From: Nemertoderma westbladi
Taxonomy: Eukaryota > Xenacoelomorpha > Nemertodermatida > Nemertodermatidae
Reading direction: 5' to 3'
NCBI GenBank assembly: GCA_032718475.1
Contig: JAUCBJ010004514.1
Span: forward strand, 1 to 28,661
DNA: 28,661 nt
Shown here: positions 8,978 to 20,262 of the stretch, piece by piece
Position numbering within the stretch: the first letter of the stretch is position 1
How the letters are laid out: every line of letters starts with the position of its first letter
Position numbers and translations under genes: made by a program
The notes under the pieces: generated by a model
The model's database searches: none
What the model was told of the DNA's origin: nothing
Seen by the model: only the letters and a program-made list of their open reading frames with translations

Positions 8978-9802
8978 CTTTACAGTCCACTCATACAAAT
9001 TTTATAGTCCGCTCACACAACTTTATAGTCCGCTCACGCTCACACATCTTTATAGTCTGCTCACACAACTTTATAGTCCACTCACACAACTTTATAGTCC
9101 GCTCACACAACTTTATAGTCCACTCACACAACTTTATAGTCCACTCACACAACTTTATAGTCCACTCACACAACTTTATAGTCCGCTCACACATCTATAT
9201 AGTCCGCTCACACATCTTTATAGTCCGCTCACACAACTTTATAGTCCGCTCACACAACTTTATAGTCCACTCACACATCTTTATAGTCCACTCACACAAC
9301 TTTATAGTCCGCTCACACATCTTTATAGTCCGCTCACACATCTTTATAGTCCGCTCACACAACTTTATAGTCCGCTCACACAACTTTATAGTCCGCTCAC
9401 AAAACTTTATAGTCCGCTCACACAACTTTATAGTCCGCTCACACAACTGTATAGTCTACTCACACAACTTTATAGTCCGCTCACACATCTTTATAGTCCA
9501 CTCACACAACTTTATAGTCCGCTCACACAACTTTATAGTCCGCTCACACATCTTTATAGTCCGCTCACACATCTTTATAGTCCGCTCGCACAACTTTATA
9601 GTCCGCTCACACAACTTTATAGTCCGCTCACACAACTTTATAGTCCGCTCACACAACTTTATAGTCCGCTCACACAACATTATAGTCCGCTCACACAACT
9701 TTATAGTCCGCTCACACAACTTTATAGTCCGCTCATACAACTTTATAGTCCGCTCACACAACTTTATAGTCCGCTCACACAACTTTAGTCTGCTCACACT
9801 GC
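8978..9802. repeat. 21-bp minisatellite, about 39 copies
   Basis: The plus-strand unit is TTTATAGTCC-[G/A]-CTCACACA-[A/T]-C, exactly 21 bp for almost the whole array; one early unit is 27 bp because CGCTCA is duplicated. Three positions toggle (CCG/CCA, CAAC/CATC, occasional TCT), giving a variant map of the array. Because 21 is a multiple of three and the unit has no stop, both strands show long spurious frames, such as LYSPLTQ repeats. On the minus strand each unit reads GGACTATAAAG, so most carry a TATA-box-like CTATAAAG pointing toward the NO VEIN-like gene. The array starts about 160 bp upstream of that gene's ATG. Confidence 0.96.
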
Positions 9803-9849
9803 TGCCTTTTAGTTTTAGTATATAAGTGAATCAATAATTAGGTGTAACT

Positions 9850-9995
9850 GTACAATTGGTATAGTGGATATTATAAGTGGGCGCTAGCTTATCATATCCC
9901 AAGATTTGCTCCCGGCAGTTATTTAACTGATACTCATTTTATCGACCCCAGTGGATGAAAGGCTGAGTGGACCCAAGCCTTCCATTAGCAATAAA
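9850..9995 (+). mobile_element. Possible tRNA-derived SINE remnant
   Basis: TGGTATAGTGG at 9857-9867 matches the pol III A-box consensus TRGYNNANNGG at every fixed position. GATTTGCTCCC at 9903-9913 is an 8/11 match to the B box. Their start-to-start spacing of 46 is close to that of real tRNA genes. A tail with CGACCCCAGTGGATGAAAGG (9939-9958) follows. The acceptor arms do not pair, so this is not a functional tRNA. No poly(A) tail or target duplication was identified. Confidence 0.4.
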
Positions 9996-10216
9996 TTGAT
10001 AATTAATATTGTTAATTCGCCGAATCGGGAATTCCAGGCGTATCTTGAGCTTAGTGTATTTTTTCATTGATTTTCAAGGAAAAGTTATTATAATAGCTTA
10101 TCATAAATCAAATGGTATATTACATTGAAGGCATTGTTCGGTTTCTATTGGATGGGGCAATGACTAATATATAAAATAACTGTTATGTGCTCGTGGAAAG
10201 GGTTATGTACATTGTA
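9996..10216. other. Unassigned DNA between SINE-like remnant and array A
   Basis: I see no gene. The sequence is AT-rich and ends with TGTACATTGTACA, an imperfect palindrome, immediately before the first array A monomer. Confidence 0.5.
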
Positions 10217-11510
10217 CACGTTCGTGGGGCCTTCGCGCAGCACGAGGCCCAGTTATGAGATACAAATTAAAATTGAGCGACTGTATCACAAAATCAGGTT
10301 TTGAGAAATTTACCCACACCACCAATCAATCCAAGAAAGGGGGACAGTACGTGTTCACCCCTTTTAATCTCTCCACCCCCCCACCCTTCCCAACCACCAA
10401 TACATAACCGCGACATCTACCACCCACGGAAGGGTAGAACGAACTTATTTCCAATCGCACGTTCAATATGCAAAGCCAGGTGGTGTATAGGAATATAATC
10501 AACGCCGTACTCGTCTTAATTATTATAAGCGTCGTTGCGCTCGTCCTGTTTTGTATTTAAATATATTTCCTAAACGCAGACTGGCAATCTTTATAACTAT
10601 GGATACGTGCAATATGCGAAACCAGGAATGGTTTATAGGAATATAATCAATGCAGAACGCAGTACTAAATTCAGTCGATGCAGTAATGATATTCAAATAA
10701 ATAATTTAATACCAGTACCCTCTGTTAATGCCTCAGTGTAAAAACTTAGACAATTCAACTACAAAGAAATCCCATCAAAAAATAATAAGCCCAATATTTA
10801 TGAGGAAAAAACAAGTATGGATATAAATAAGTCTTCTGCAGTGGTAAAATGTAATTGACTGACATTTATTAAACGAGATCTGTCTAACACGGCAATAACA
10901 CAATAATAGACTGAATAGTAGGGAATTCAGATTTCCATCTCGTTAGCTAGCTATGGCCAATCTGTCTACCGGCCTGTACACATGTGGTTACTTACATTCG
11001 CATTCCCATTGAAGAGCAACTGGCTGTTCGACACACCCCAAACATCCTTCCCATCCTATGTACCAGCACCGAGCCAACTTGGATGTTAACCAATAAATGA
11101 GCAGTATTTAATGAGAATCAATTTTTTATACCGTTTTAATTACTTTAGATCAATTAAAGACACAATTATTAAAGCAAATCACTTGAACTAATTAAAAACT
11201 ATAATAGAATGGAGTATGTGGATTACATCTGTATAATTTTTAAGTATAATTATTTAAATCTTATACTGTAAAACAATTAATTTCCTTTAAAAGGCAGGTT
11301 GAAAATGGTGTTTTCACTGTAATCAACTTAATTAACTAATTAACTGCTATTATCTTAGCTTCTCGAAGGCCACACGGAAATTCTACTTGGAAAATTTCTA
11401 AACTTTTGCCAAACAACATGTGTACCAAGTTTGGATAGATTTCATCAAAGATTGGCCGAGTTATTAACGTTTAAAATTGAACGCGACAGAACGACAGAAC
11501 GACAGAACGA
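10217..11510 (+). repeat. Array A monomer 1
   Basis: This is the left-end monomer. It has private changes such as CCCTTCCCAACC (others CCCTTCGCAACC), CATCTACC (others CATCTGCC) and AAATTCAGTC (others AAATGCAGTC), so it is the most diverged of the full-length-type copies. It lacks the octamer tract on its left, showing where the array meets unique DNA, and ends with three ACAGAACG-type octamers. Confidence 0.93.
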
Positions 11511-12804
11511 CACGTTCGTGGGGCCTTCGCGCAGCACGAGGCCCAGTTATGAGATACAAATTAAAATTGAGCGACTGTATCACAAAATCAGGTTTTGAGA
11601 AATTTACCCACACCACCAATCAATCCAAGAAAGGGGGACAGTACGTGTTCACCCCTTTTAATCTCTCCACCCCCCCACCCTTCGCAACCACCAATACATA
11701 ACCGCGACATCTGCCACCCACGGAAGGGTAGAACGAACTTATTTCCAATCGCACGTTCAATATGCAAAGCCAGGTGGTGTATAGGAATATAATCAACGCC
11801 GTACTCGTCTTAATTATTATAAGCGTCGTTGCGCTCGTCCTGTTTTGTATTTAAATATATTTCCTAAACGCAGACTGGCAATCTTTATAACTATGGATAC
11901 GTGCAATATGCGAAACCAGGAATGGTTTATAGGAATATAATCAATGCAGAACGCAGTACTAAATGCAGTCGATGCAGTAATGATATTCAAATAATTAATT
12001 TAATACCAGTACCCTCTGTTAATGCCTCAGTGTAAAAACTAAGACAATTCAACTACAAAGAAATCCCATCAAAAAATAATAAGCCCAATATTTATGAGGA
12101 AAAAACAAGTATGGATATAAATAAGTCTTCTGCAGTGGTAAAATGTTATTGACTGACATTTATTAAACGAGATCTGTCTAACACGGCAATAACACAATAA
12201 TAGACTGAATAGTAGGGAATTCAGATTTCCATCTCGTTAGCTAGCTATGGCCAATCTGTCTACCGGCCTGTACACATGTGGTTACTTACATTCGCATTCC
12301 CATTGAAGAGCAACTGGCTGTTCTACACACACCAAACATCCTTCCCATCCTATGTACCAGCACCGAGCCAACTTGGATGTTAACCAATAAATGAGCAGTA
12401 TTTAATGAGAATCAATTTTTTATACCGTTTTAATTACTTTAGATCAATTAAAGACACAATTATTAAAGCAAATCACTTGAACTAATTAAAAACTATAATA
12501 GAATGGAGTATGTGGATTACATCTGTATAATTTTTAAGTATAATTATTTAAATCTTATACTGTAAAACAATTAATTTCCTTTAAAAGGCAGGTTGAAAAT
12601 GGTGTTTTCACCGTAATCAACTTAATTAACTAATTAACTGCTATTATCTTAGCTTCTCGAAGGCCACACGGAAATTCTACTTGGAAAATTTCTAAACTTT
12701 TGCCAAACAACATGTGTACCAAGTTTGGATAGATTTCATCAAAGATTGGCCGAGTTATTAACGTTTAAAATTGAACGCGACAGAATGACAGAACGACAGA
12801 ACGA
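11511..12804 (+). repeat. Array A monomer 2
   Basis: This is an interior monomer, nearly identical to 3. Its C-run is 7. It ends with three octamers, one of them changed (ACAGAATG), which makes its period 1294. Confidence 0.93.
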
Positions 12805-14090
12805 CACGTTCGTGGGGCCTTCGTGCAGCACGAGGCCCAGTTATGAGATACAAATTAAAATTGAGCGACTGTATCACAAAATCAGGCTTTGAGAAATTTA
12901 CCCACACCACCAATCAATCCAAGAAAGGGGGACAGTACGTGTTCACCCCTTTTAATCTCTCCACCCCCCCACCCTTCGCAACCACCAATACATAACCGCG
13001 ACATCTGCCACCCACAGAAGGGTAGAACGAACTTATTTCCAATCGCACGTTCAATATGCAAAGCCAGGTGGTGTATAGGAATATAATCAACGCCGTACTC
13101 GTCTTAATTATTATAAGCGTCGTTGCGCTCGTCCTGTTTTGTATTTAAATATATTTCCTAAACGCAGACTGGCAATCTTTATAACTATGGATACGTGCAA
13201 TATGCGAAACCAGGAATGGTTTATAGGAATATAATCAATGCAGAACGCAGTACTAAATGCAGTCGATGCAGTAATGATATTCAAATAATTAATTTAATAC
13301 CAGTACCCTCTGTTAATGCCTCAGTGTAAAAACTAAGACAATTCAACTACAAAGAAATCCCATCAAAAAATAATAAGCCCAATATTTATGAGGAAAAAAC
13401 AAGTATGGATATAAATAAGTCTTCTGCAGTGGTAAAATGTTATTGACTGACATTTATTAAACGAGATCTGTCTAACACGGCAATAACACAATAATAGACT
13501 GAATAGTAGGGAATTCAGATTTCCATCTCGTTAGCTAGCTATGGCCAATCTGTCTACCGGCCTGTACACATGTGGTTACTTACATTCGCATTCCCATTGA
13601 AGAGCAACTGGCTGTTCTACACACACCAAACATCCTTCCCATCCTATGTACCAGCACCGAGCCAACTTGGATGTTAACCAATAAATGAGCAGTATTTAAT
13701 GAGAATCAATTTTTTATACCGTTTTAATTACTTTAGATCAATTAAAGACACAATTATTAAAGCAAATCACTTGAACTAATTAAAAACTATAATAGAATGG
13801 AGTATGTGGATTACATCTGTATAATTTTTAAGTATAATTATTTAAATCTTATACTGTAAAACAATTAATTTCCTTTAAAAGGCAGGTTGAAAATGGTGTT
13901 TTCACCGTAATCAACTTAATTAACTAATTAACTGCTATTATCTTAGCTTCTCGAAGGCCACACGGAAATTCTACTTGGAAAATTTCTAAACTTTTGCCAA
14001 ACAACATATGTACCAAGTTTGGATAGATTTCATCAAAGATTGGCCGAGTTATTAACGTTTAAAATTGAACGCGACAGAACGACAGAACGA
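12805..14090 (+). repeat. Array A monomer 3
   Basis: This interior monomer has private changes: CCTTCGTGCAGC at the head hairpin, CAGGCTTTGAG, CCCACAGAAGG and ACATATGTACC. It has two octamers at its end, giving a period of 1286. Confidence 0.93.
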
Positions 14091-15376
14091 CACGTTCGTG
14101 GGGCCTTCGCGCAGCACGAGGCCCAGTTATGAGATACAAATTAAAATTGAGCGACTGTATCACAAAATCAGGTTTTGAGAAATTTACCCACACCACCAAT
14201 CAATCCAAGAAAGGGGGACAGTACGTGTTCACCCCTTTTAATCTCTCCACCCCCCCACCCTTCGCAACCACCAATACATAACCGCGACATCTGCCACCCA
14301 CGGAAGGGTAGAACGAACTTATTTCCAATCGCACGTTCAATATGCAAAGCCAGGTGGTGTATAGGAATATAATACACGCCGTACTCGTCTTAATTATTAT
14401 AAGCGTCGTTGCGCTCGTCCTGTTTTGTATTTAAATATATTTCCTAAACGCAGACTGGCAATCTTTATAACTATGGATACGTGCAATATGCGAAACAAGG
14501 AATGGTTTATAGGAATATAATCAATGCAGAACGCAGTACTAAATGCAGTCGATGCAGTAATGATATTCAAATAATTAATTTAATACCAGTACCCTCTGTT
14601 AATGCCTCAGTGTAAAAACTAAGACAATTCAACTACAAAGAAATCCCATCAAAAAATAATAAGCCCAATATTTATGAGGAAAAAACAAGTATGGATATAA
14701 ATAAGTCTTCTGCAGTGGTAAAATGTTATTGACTGTCATTTATTAAACGAGATCTGTCTAACACGGCAATAACACAATAATAGACTGAATAGTAGGGAAT
14801 TCAGATTTCCATCTCGTTAGCTAGCTATGGCCAATCTGTCTACCGGCCTGTACACATGTGGTTACTTACATTCGCATTCCCATTGAAGAGCAACTGGCTG
14901 TTCTACACACACCAAACATCCTTCCCATCCTATGTACCAGCACCGAGCCAACTTGGATGTTAACCAATAAATGAGCAGTATTTAATGAGAATCAATTTTT
15001 TATACCGTTTTAATTACTTTAGATCAATTAAAGACACAATTATTAAAGCAAATCACTTGAACTAATTAAAAACTATAATAGAATGGAGTATGTGGATTAC
15101 ATCTGTATAATTTTTAAGTATAATTATTTAAATCTTATACTGTAAAACAATTAATTTCCTTTAAAAGGCAGGTTGAAAATGGTGTTTTCACCGTAATCAA
15201 CTTAATTAACTAATTAACTGCTATTATCTTAGCTTCTCGAAGGCCACACGGAAATTCTACTTGGAAAATTTCTAAACTTTTGCCAAACAACATGTGTACC
15301 AAGTTTGGATAGATTTCATCAAAGATTGGCCGAGTTATTAACGTTTAAAATTGAACGCGACAGAACGACAGAACGA
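14091..15376 (+). repeat. Array A monomer 4
   Basis: The left part is like monomers 2-3 (CGTTCGTGG, C-run of 7). The right part carries three changes shared only with monomer 5: AATACACGCC, GAAACAAGG and GACTGTCATT. Confidence 0.93.
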
Positions 15377-16663
15377 CACGTTTGTGGGGCCTTCGCGCAG
15401 CACGAGGCCCAGTTATGAGATACAAATTAAAATTGAGCGACTGTATCACAAAATCAGGTTTTGAGAAATTTACCCACACCACCAATCAATCCAAGAAAGG
15501 GGGACAGTACGTGTTCACCCCTTTTAATCTCTCCACCCCCCCCACCCTTCGCAACCACCAATACATAACCGCGACATCTGCCACCCACGGAAGGGTAGAA
15601 CGAACTTATTTCCAATCGCACGTTCAATATGCAAAGCCAGGTGGTGTATAGGAATATAATACACGCCGTACTCGTCTTAATTATTATAAGCGTCGTTGCG
15701 CTCGTCCTGTTTTGTATTTAAATATATTTCCTAAACGCAGACTGGCAATCTTTATAACTATGGATACGTGCAATATGCGAAACAAGGAATGGTTTATAGG
15801 AATATAATCAATGCAGAACGCAGTACTAAATGCAGTCGATGCAGTAATGATATTCAAATAATTAATTTAATACCAGTACCCTCTGTTAATGCCTCAGTGT
15901 AAAAACTAAGACAATTCAACTACAAAGAAATCCCATCAAAAAATAATAAGCCCAATATTTATGAGGAAAAAACAAGTATGGATATAAATAAGTCTTCTGC
16001 AGTGGTAAAATGTTATTGACTGTCATTTATTAAACGAGATCTGTCTAACACGGCAATAACACAATAATAGACTGAATAGTAGGGAATTCAGATTTCCATC
16101 TCGTTAGCTAGCTATGGCCAATCTGTCTACCGGCCTGTACACATGTGGTTACTTACATTCGCATTCCCATTGAAGAGCAACTGGCTGTTCTACACACACC
16201 AAACATCCTTCCCATCCTATGTACCAGCACCGAGCCAACTTGGATGTTAACCAATAAATGAGCAGTATTTAATGAGAATCAATTTTTTATACCGTTTTAA
16301 TTACTTTAGATCAATTAAAGACACAATTATTAAAGCAAATCACTTGAACTAATTAAAAACTATAATAGAATGGAGTATGTGGATTACATCTGTATAATTT
16401 TTAAGTATAATTATTTAAATCTTATACTGTAAAACAATTAATTTCCTTTAAAAGGCAGGTTGAAAATGGTGTTTTCACCGTAATCAACTTAATTAACTAA
16501 TTAACTGCTATTATCTTAGCTTCTCGAAGGCCACACGGAAATTCTACTTGGAAAATTTCTAAACTTTTGCCAAACAACATGTGTACCAAGTTTGGATAGA
16601 TTTCATCAAAGATTGGCCGAGTTATTAACGTTTAAAATTGAACGCGACAGAACGACAGAACGA
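15377..16663 (+). repeat. Array A monomer 5 (mosaic of 4 and 6)
   Basis: The left part matches monomer 6 (CGTTTGTGG and a C-run of 8). The right part matches monomer 4 (AATACACGCC, GAAACAAGG, GACTGTCATT). The switch lies between about 15544 and 15659. This is the signature of one tandem duplication of a single monomer length, out of register with the monomer edges. Confidence 0.93.
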
Positions 16664-17950
16664 CACGTTTGTGGGGCCTTCGCGCAGCACGAGGCCCAGT
16701 TATGAGATACAAATTAAAATTGAGCGACTGTATCACAAAATCAGGTTTTGAGAAATTTACCCACACCACCAATCAATCCAAGAAAGGGGGACAGTACGTG
16801 TTCACCCCTTTTAATCTCTCCACCCCCCCCACCCTTCGCAACCACCAATACATAACCGCGACATCTGCCACCCACGGAAGGGTAGAACGAACTTATTTCC
16901 AATCGCACGTTCAATATGCAAAGCCAGGTGGTGTATAGGAATATAATCAACGCCGTACTCGTCTTAATTATTATAAGCGTCGTTGCGCTCGTCCTGTTTT
17001 GTATTTAAATATATTTCCTAAACGCAGACTGGCAATCTTTATAACTATGGATACGTGCAATATGCGAAACCAGGAATGGTTTATAGGAATATAATCAATG
17101 CAGAACGCAGTACTAAATGCAGTCGATGCAGTAATGATATTCAAATAATTAATTTAATACCAGTACCCTCTGTTAATGCCTCAGTGTAAAAACTAAGACA
17201 ATTCAACTACAAAGAAATCCCATCAAATAATAATAAGCCCAATATTTATGAGGAAAAAACAAGTATGGATATAAATAAGTCTTCTGCAGTGGTAAAATGT
17301 TATTGACTGACATTTATTAAACGAGATCTGTCTAACACGGCAATAACACAATAATAGACTGAATAGTAGGGAATTCAGATTTCCATCTCGTTAGCTAGCT
17401 ATGGCCAATCTGTCTACCGGCCTGTACACATGTGGTTACTTACATTCGCATTCCCATTGAAGAGCAACTGGCTGTTCTACACACACCAAACATCCTTCCC
17501 ATCCTATGTACCAGCACCGAGCCAACTTGGATGTTAACCAATAAATGAGCAGTATTTAATGAGAATCAATTTTTTATACCGTTTTAATTACTTTAGATCA
17601 ATTAAAGACACAATTATTAAAGCAAATCACTTGAACTAATTAAAAACTATAATAGAATGGAGTATGTGGATTACATCTGTATAATTTTTAAGTATAATTA
17701 TTTAAATCTTATACTGTAAAACAATTAATTTCCTTTAAAAGGCAGGTTGAAAATGGTGTTTTCACCGTAATCAACTTAATTAACTAATTAACTGCTATTA
17801 TCTTAGCTTCTCGAAGGCCACACGGAAATTCTACTTGGAAAATTTCTAAACTTTTGCCAAACAACATGTGTACCAAGTTTGGATAGATTTCATCAAAGAT
17901 TGGCCGAGTTATTAACGTTTAAAATTGAACGCGACAGAACGACAGAACGA
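16664..17950 (+). repeat. Array A monomer 6
   Basis: The left part has CGTTTGTGG and a C-run of 8, as in monomer 5. The right part has the common forms (AATCAACGCC, GAAACCAGG, GACTGACATT). A private change CATCAAATAATAA lies near 17221. Confidence 0.93.
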
Positions 17951-19491
17951 CACGTTCGTGGGGCCTTCGCGCAGCACGAGGCCCAGTTATTAGATACAAA
18001 TTAAAATTGAGCGACTGTATCACAAAATCAGGTTTTGAGAAATTTACCCACACCACCAATCAATCAAAGAAAGGGGGACAGTACGTGTTCACCCCTTTTA
18101 ATCTCTCCACCCCCCCACCCTTCGCAACCACCAATACATAACCGCGACATCTGCCACCCACGGAAGGGTAGCACGAACTTATTTCCAATCGCACGTTCAA
18201 TATGCAAAGCCAGGTGGTGTATAGGAATATAATCAACGCAGTACTCGTCTTAATTATTATAAGCCTCTTTGCGTTCGTCCTGTTTTGTATTTAAATATAT
18301 TTCCTAAACGCAGACTGGCAATCTTTATAATAATAATAACTAGGGATGCGATCAATATGTGAAGCCAGGTGGTTTATATAATAATTTAGTCAACGAGGTA
18401 CTCGTCTTCATTATATGCCTCGTTGCGCTCGTCGCTTGTCCTGTTTTGTCATAAAATATTTTTCCTAAACGCAGACTGACGATCTTTATACAGTTATAAC
18501 TATGCGAAGTTTCGAAACTGTGCGATACATCTATGTGGAGATGTGTGATATGTGGAGATGTGTGATACAACGCCAACGCATCTTATGCCGATGTAGTAAT
18601 ATGGGTATTGAAATAATATTAAATCAATGTACACTCTTAAAGCTGCAGCGAAAAAATGTAGCTAATTTCCTAGGTTACATATAAAATAATAATATTATTT
18701 TTAAGAACATTAATTTTACTACTTTGCAAAAATTCAATTAAAAAATAACCAGACATATACATTGTGGAATAAACTATTTCAGATAAGCCTACACAACAGC
18801 CATGCCATGGATGGTATTTATGTTATTATATCTGTCATTTACCTGAGATAGCAATACAACACTTATAGTAGAGTCAATACAGGAAGGATGTTGGGATGTT
18901 GGAATGCTGCCTGGGCTGGAATAGCAATACTGGTTGCCTATTACAATTTCTCTCTGGTTAGTCTACAGCCACAACTCCAAGCTAGCTCCACACCAGCAGA
19001 GACATGACCAATAATCATTCCCAGCAACTAGCTGCTGCCTTACACACACATCCTTCCATCTTACCAGCATGTTAGCCAATAAATGAGCAGTATTTAATGA
19101 GAATCAATTTTTTATGACGTTTTAATTACTTTAGATCAATTAAAGACACAATTAATAAAGCAAATCACTTGAACTAATTAAAAACTATAATAGAATGGGG
19201 TATGTGGATTACATCTGTATAATTTTTAATTATAATTATTTAAATCTTATACTGTAAAACAATTAATTTCCTTTAAAAGGCAGGTTGAAAATGGTGTTTT
19301 TACCGTAATAACTTAATTAACTAATTAACTGCTATTATCTTAGCTTCTCGAAGGCCACAAGGAAATTCTACTTGGAAAATTTCTAAACTTTTGCCAAACA
19401 ACATGTGTACCAAGTTTGGATAGATTTCATCAAAGATTGGCCGAGTTATTAACGTTTAAAATTGAACACTGCAAAAAAAGCGACAGAACGA
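17951..19491 (+). repeat. Array A monomer 7 (diverged right-end copy)
   Basis: The first roughly 370 bp and the last roughly 420 bp match the other monomers closely. The middle (about 18330-19070) is strongly diverged and longer. It holds a second full copy of the core of about 155 bp (starts at 18198 and 18353) where monomers 1-6 have a shortened one. It also has a 17-bp direct duplication at 18533-18566. The tail breaks off after a single ACAGAACG octamer. Confidence 0.88.
18198..18505 (+). repeat. Two-copy internal core repeat of about 155 bp in monomer 7
   Basis: Both copies start with CAATATG-[C/T]-[A/G]AAGCCAGGTGG and run through GTACTCGTCTT, the TTGCG-[C/T]-TCGTCCTGTTTTGT block and CCTAAACGCAGACTG to CTTTATA. 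In monomers 1-6 the second copy stops early (for example at 10610 in monomer 1, with an offset of 146). This monomer therefore shows the fuller form. Confidence 0.8.
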
Positions 19492-19659
19492 CAGGTTGAT
19501 TAATGGTACCACTACGCTAAGGCTCACTCACTTCGTGGCTCGCCCCACAGGTTGATTAATGGTACCACTACGCTAAGGCTCACTCACTTCGTGGCTCGCC
19601 CCACAGGTTGATTAATGGTACCACTACGCCAAGGCTCACTCACTTCGTGGCTCGCCCCA
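19492..19659 (+). repeat. 56-bp direct repeat, three copies
   Basis: Units start with CAGGTTGATTAATGGTACC at 19492, 19548 and 19604 and end with GTGGCTCGCCCCA. The three copies differ by a single base (CGCTAAGG versus CGCCAAGG in the third). They follow directly on the last octamer of array A. Confidence 0.95.
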
Positions 19660-19867
19660 CAGTGTAAGTAATATCGCAGTGTGATTGATATCCACATATG
19701 GTCTATAAATTGAACCAAAAATGATCAAAAAATTTAACATTTCTTTATTTACGTAGTTTGTATTAACAGAACAGAACTACATAATATAACATAATTAACC
19801 ACGATCGTGCACTGGCTAGCCCTCACGACGAAAGCAATGTCCTGCAAAATGGAAACGAGGCATCCGG
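19660..19867. other. Unassigned AT-rich DNA
   Basis: Nothing recognisable was found between the 56-bp repeat and the first TIR element. Confidence 0.5.
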
Positions 19868-20137
19868 CCCATGTGAAGAATACCAGACTTTCTGCCGTTA
19901 TATTTCACTTTGCATTTACCCCCATGTGGAGAATACCAGGTTTTCACCAAAAACACAGGTTACAGAAGGGCTGAATCTAACCAAAACAATAAACGAATTA
20001 GTATATACAGGTTATAAGACAGAAATTAGTGCTATAAAACACTTAATAAAGATGAATTTAAAAAAGTAAAAAATCTTCATATATAAAATTCCAATAGAAA
20101 GTCGACCGAAAAGTGAAATCCTGGTATTCTTCACCCG
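19868..20137 (+). mobile_element. Small TIR element (MITE-like), copy 1, right end damaged
   Basis: This copy begins with CCCATGTGAAGAATACCAG and carries the same interior as the four array-B copies (AACACAGGTTACAGAAGGG, AACAATAAACGAATTAG, TCGACCGAAAAGTGAAATCC). The right inverted repeat reads CCTGGTATTCTTCAC and then stops matching, giving CCGTCC instead of ATGGG. A LINE remnant and an inverted second copy follow. It encodes no protein. Confidence 0.85.
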
Positions 20138-20262
20138 TCCCCGTTTACCTGTCAAATTTGAGGGGACTAATGAAACACATCCAATGCCAATGATGAATGG
20201 CATATACATTCTAGTTGGGGATGTGTACGTGGCGGGTGGGCATGGGGACAGTGACCCCGAGG

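Larger units (their letters stand above)
10217..19491. repeat. Tandem array A: seven monomers of about 1.29 kb
   Basis: Monomers begin with CACGTTCGTGGGGCC at 10217, 11511, 12805, 14091, 15377, 16664 and 17951. Periods are 1294, 1294, 1286, 1286, 1287 and 1287, and the last monomer runs to about 19491. The 8-bp period change is one extra ACAGAACG octamer at the monomer end; the 1-bp change is a C-run of 8 rather than 7. Each monomer has a GC hairpin at its head (GGGCCT...AGGCCC), a partly duplicated core of about 150 bp, a long AT-rich body and an octamer microsatellite tail. No ATG-initiated conserved protein is present. Monomers 2-6 are nearly identical, 1 carries more private changes and 7 is clearly diverged, as expected when array interiors are homogenised. 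Confidence 0.95.

Noticed and set aside
8961-9788. Open frame of LYSPLTQ heptads on the plus strand, and CERTIKL frames on the minus strand
   Set aside because: The 21-bp unit is a multiple of three without stops, so open frames on both strands are automatic. No other coding evidence exists.
10301-18232. Recurrent 65-89-codon frames in array A monomers
   Set aside because: Most start at TTG, not ATG. They are broken by C-run length and have no recognisable domain. They repeat only because the satellite repeats.
20167-20262. C-terminal part of the minus-strand LINE frame as coding sequence
   Set aside because: After TRLL the translation no longer resembles any reverse-transcriptase tail; it is open by chance.
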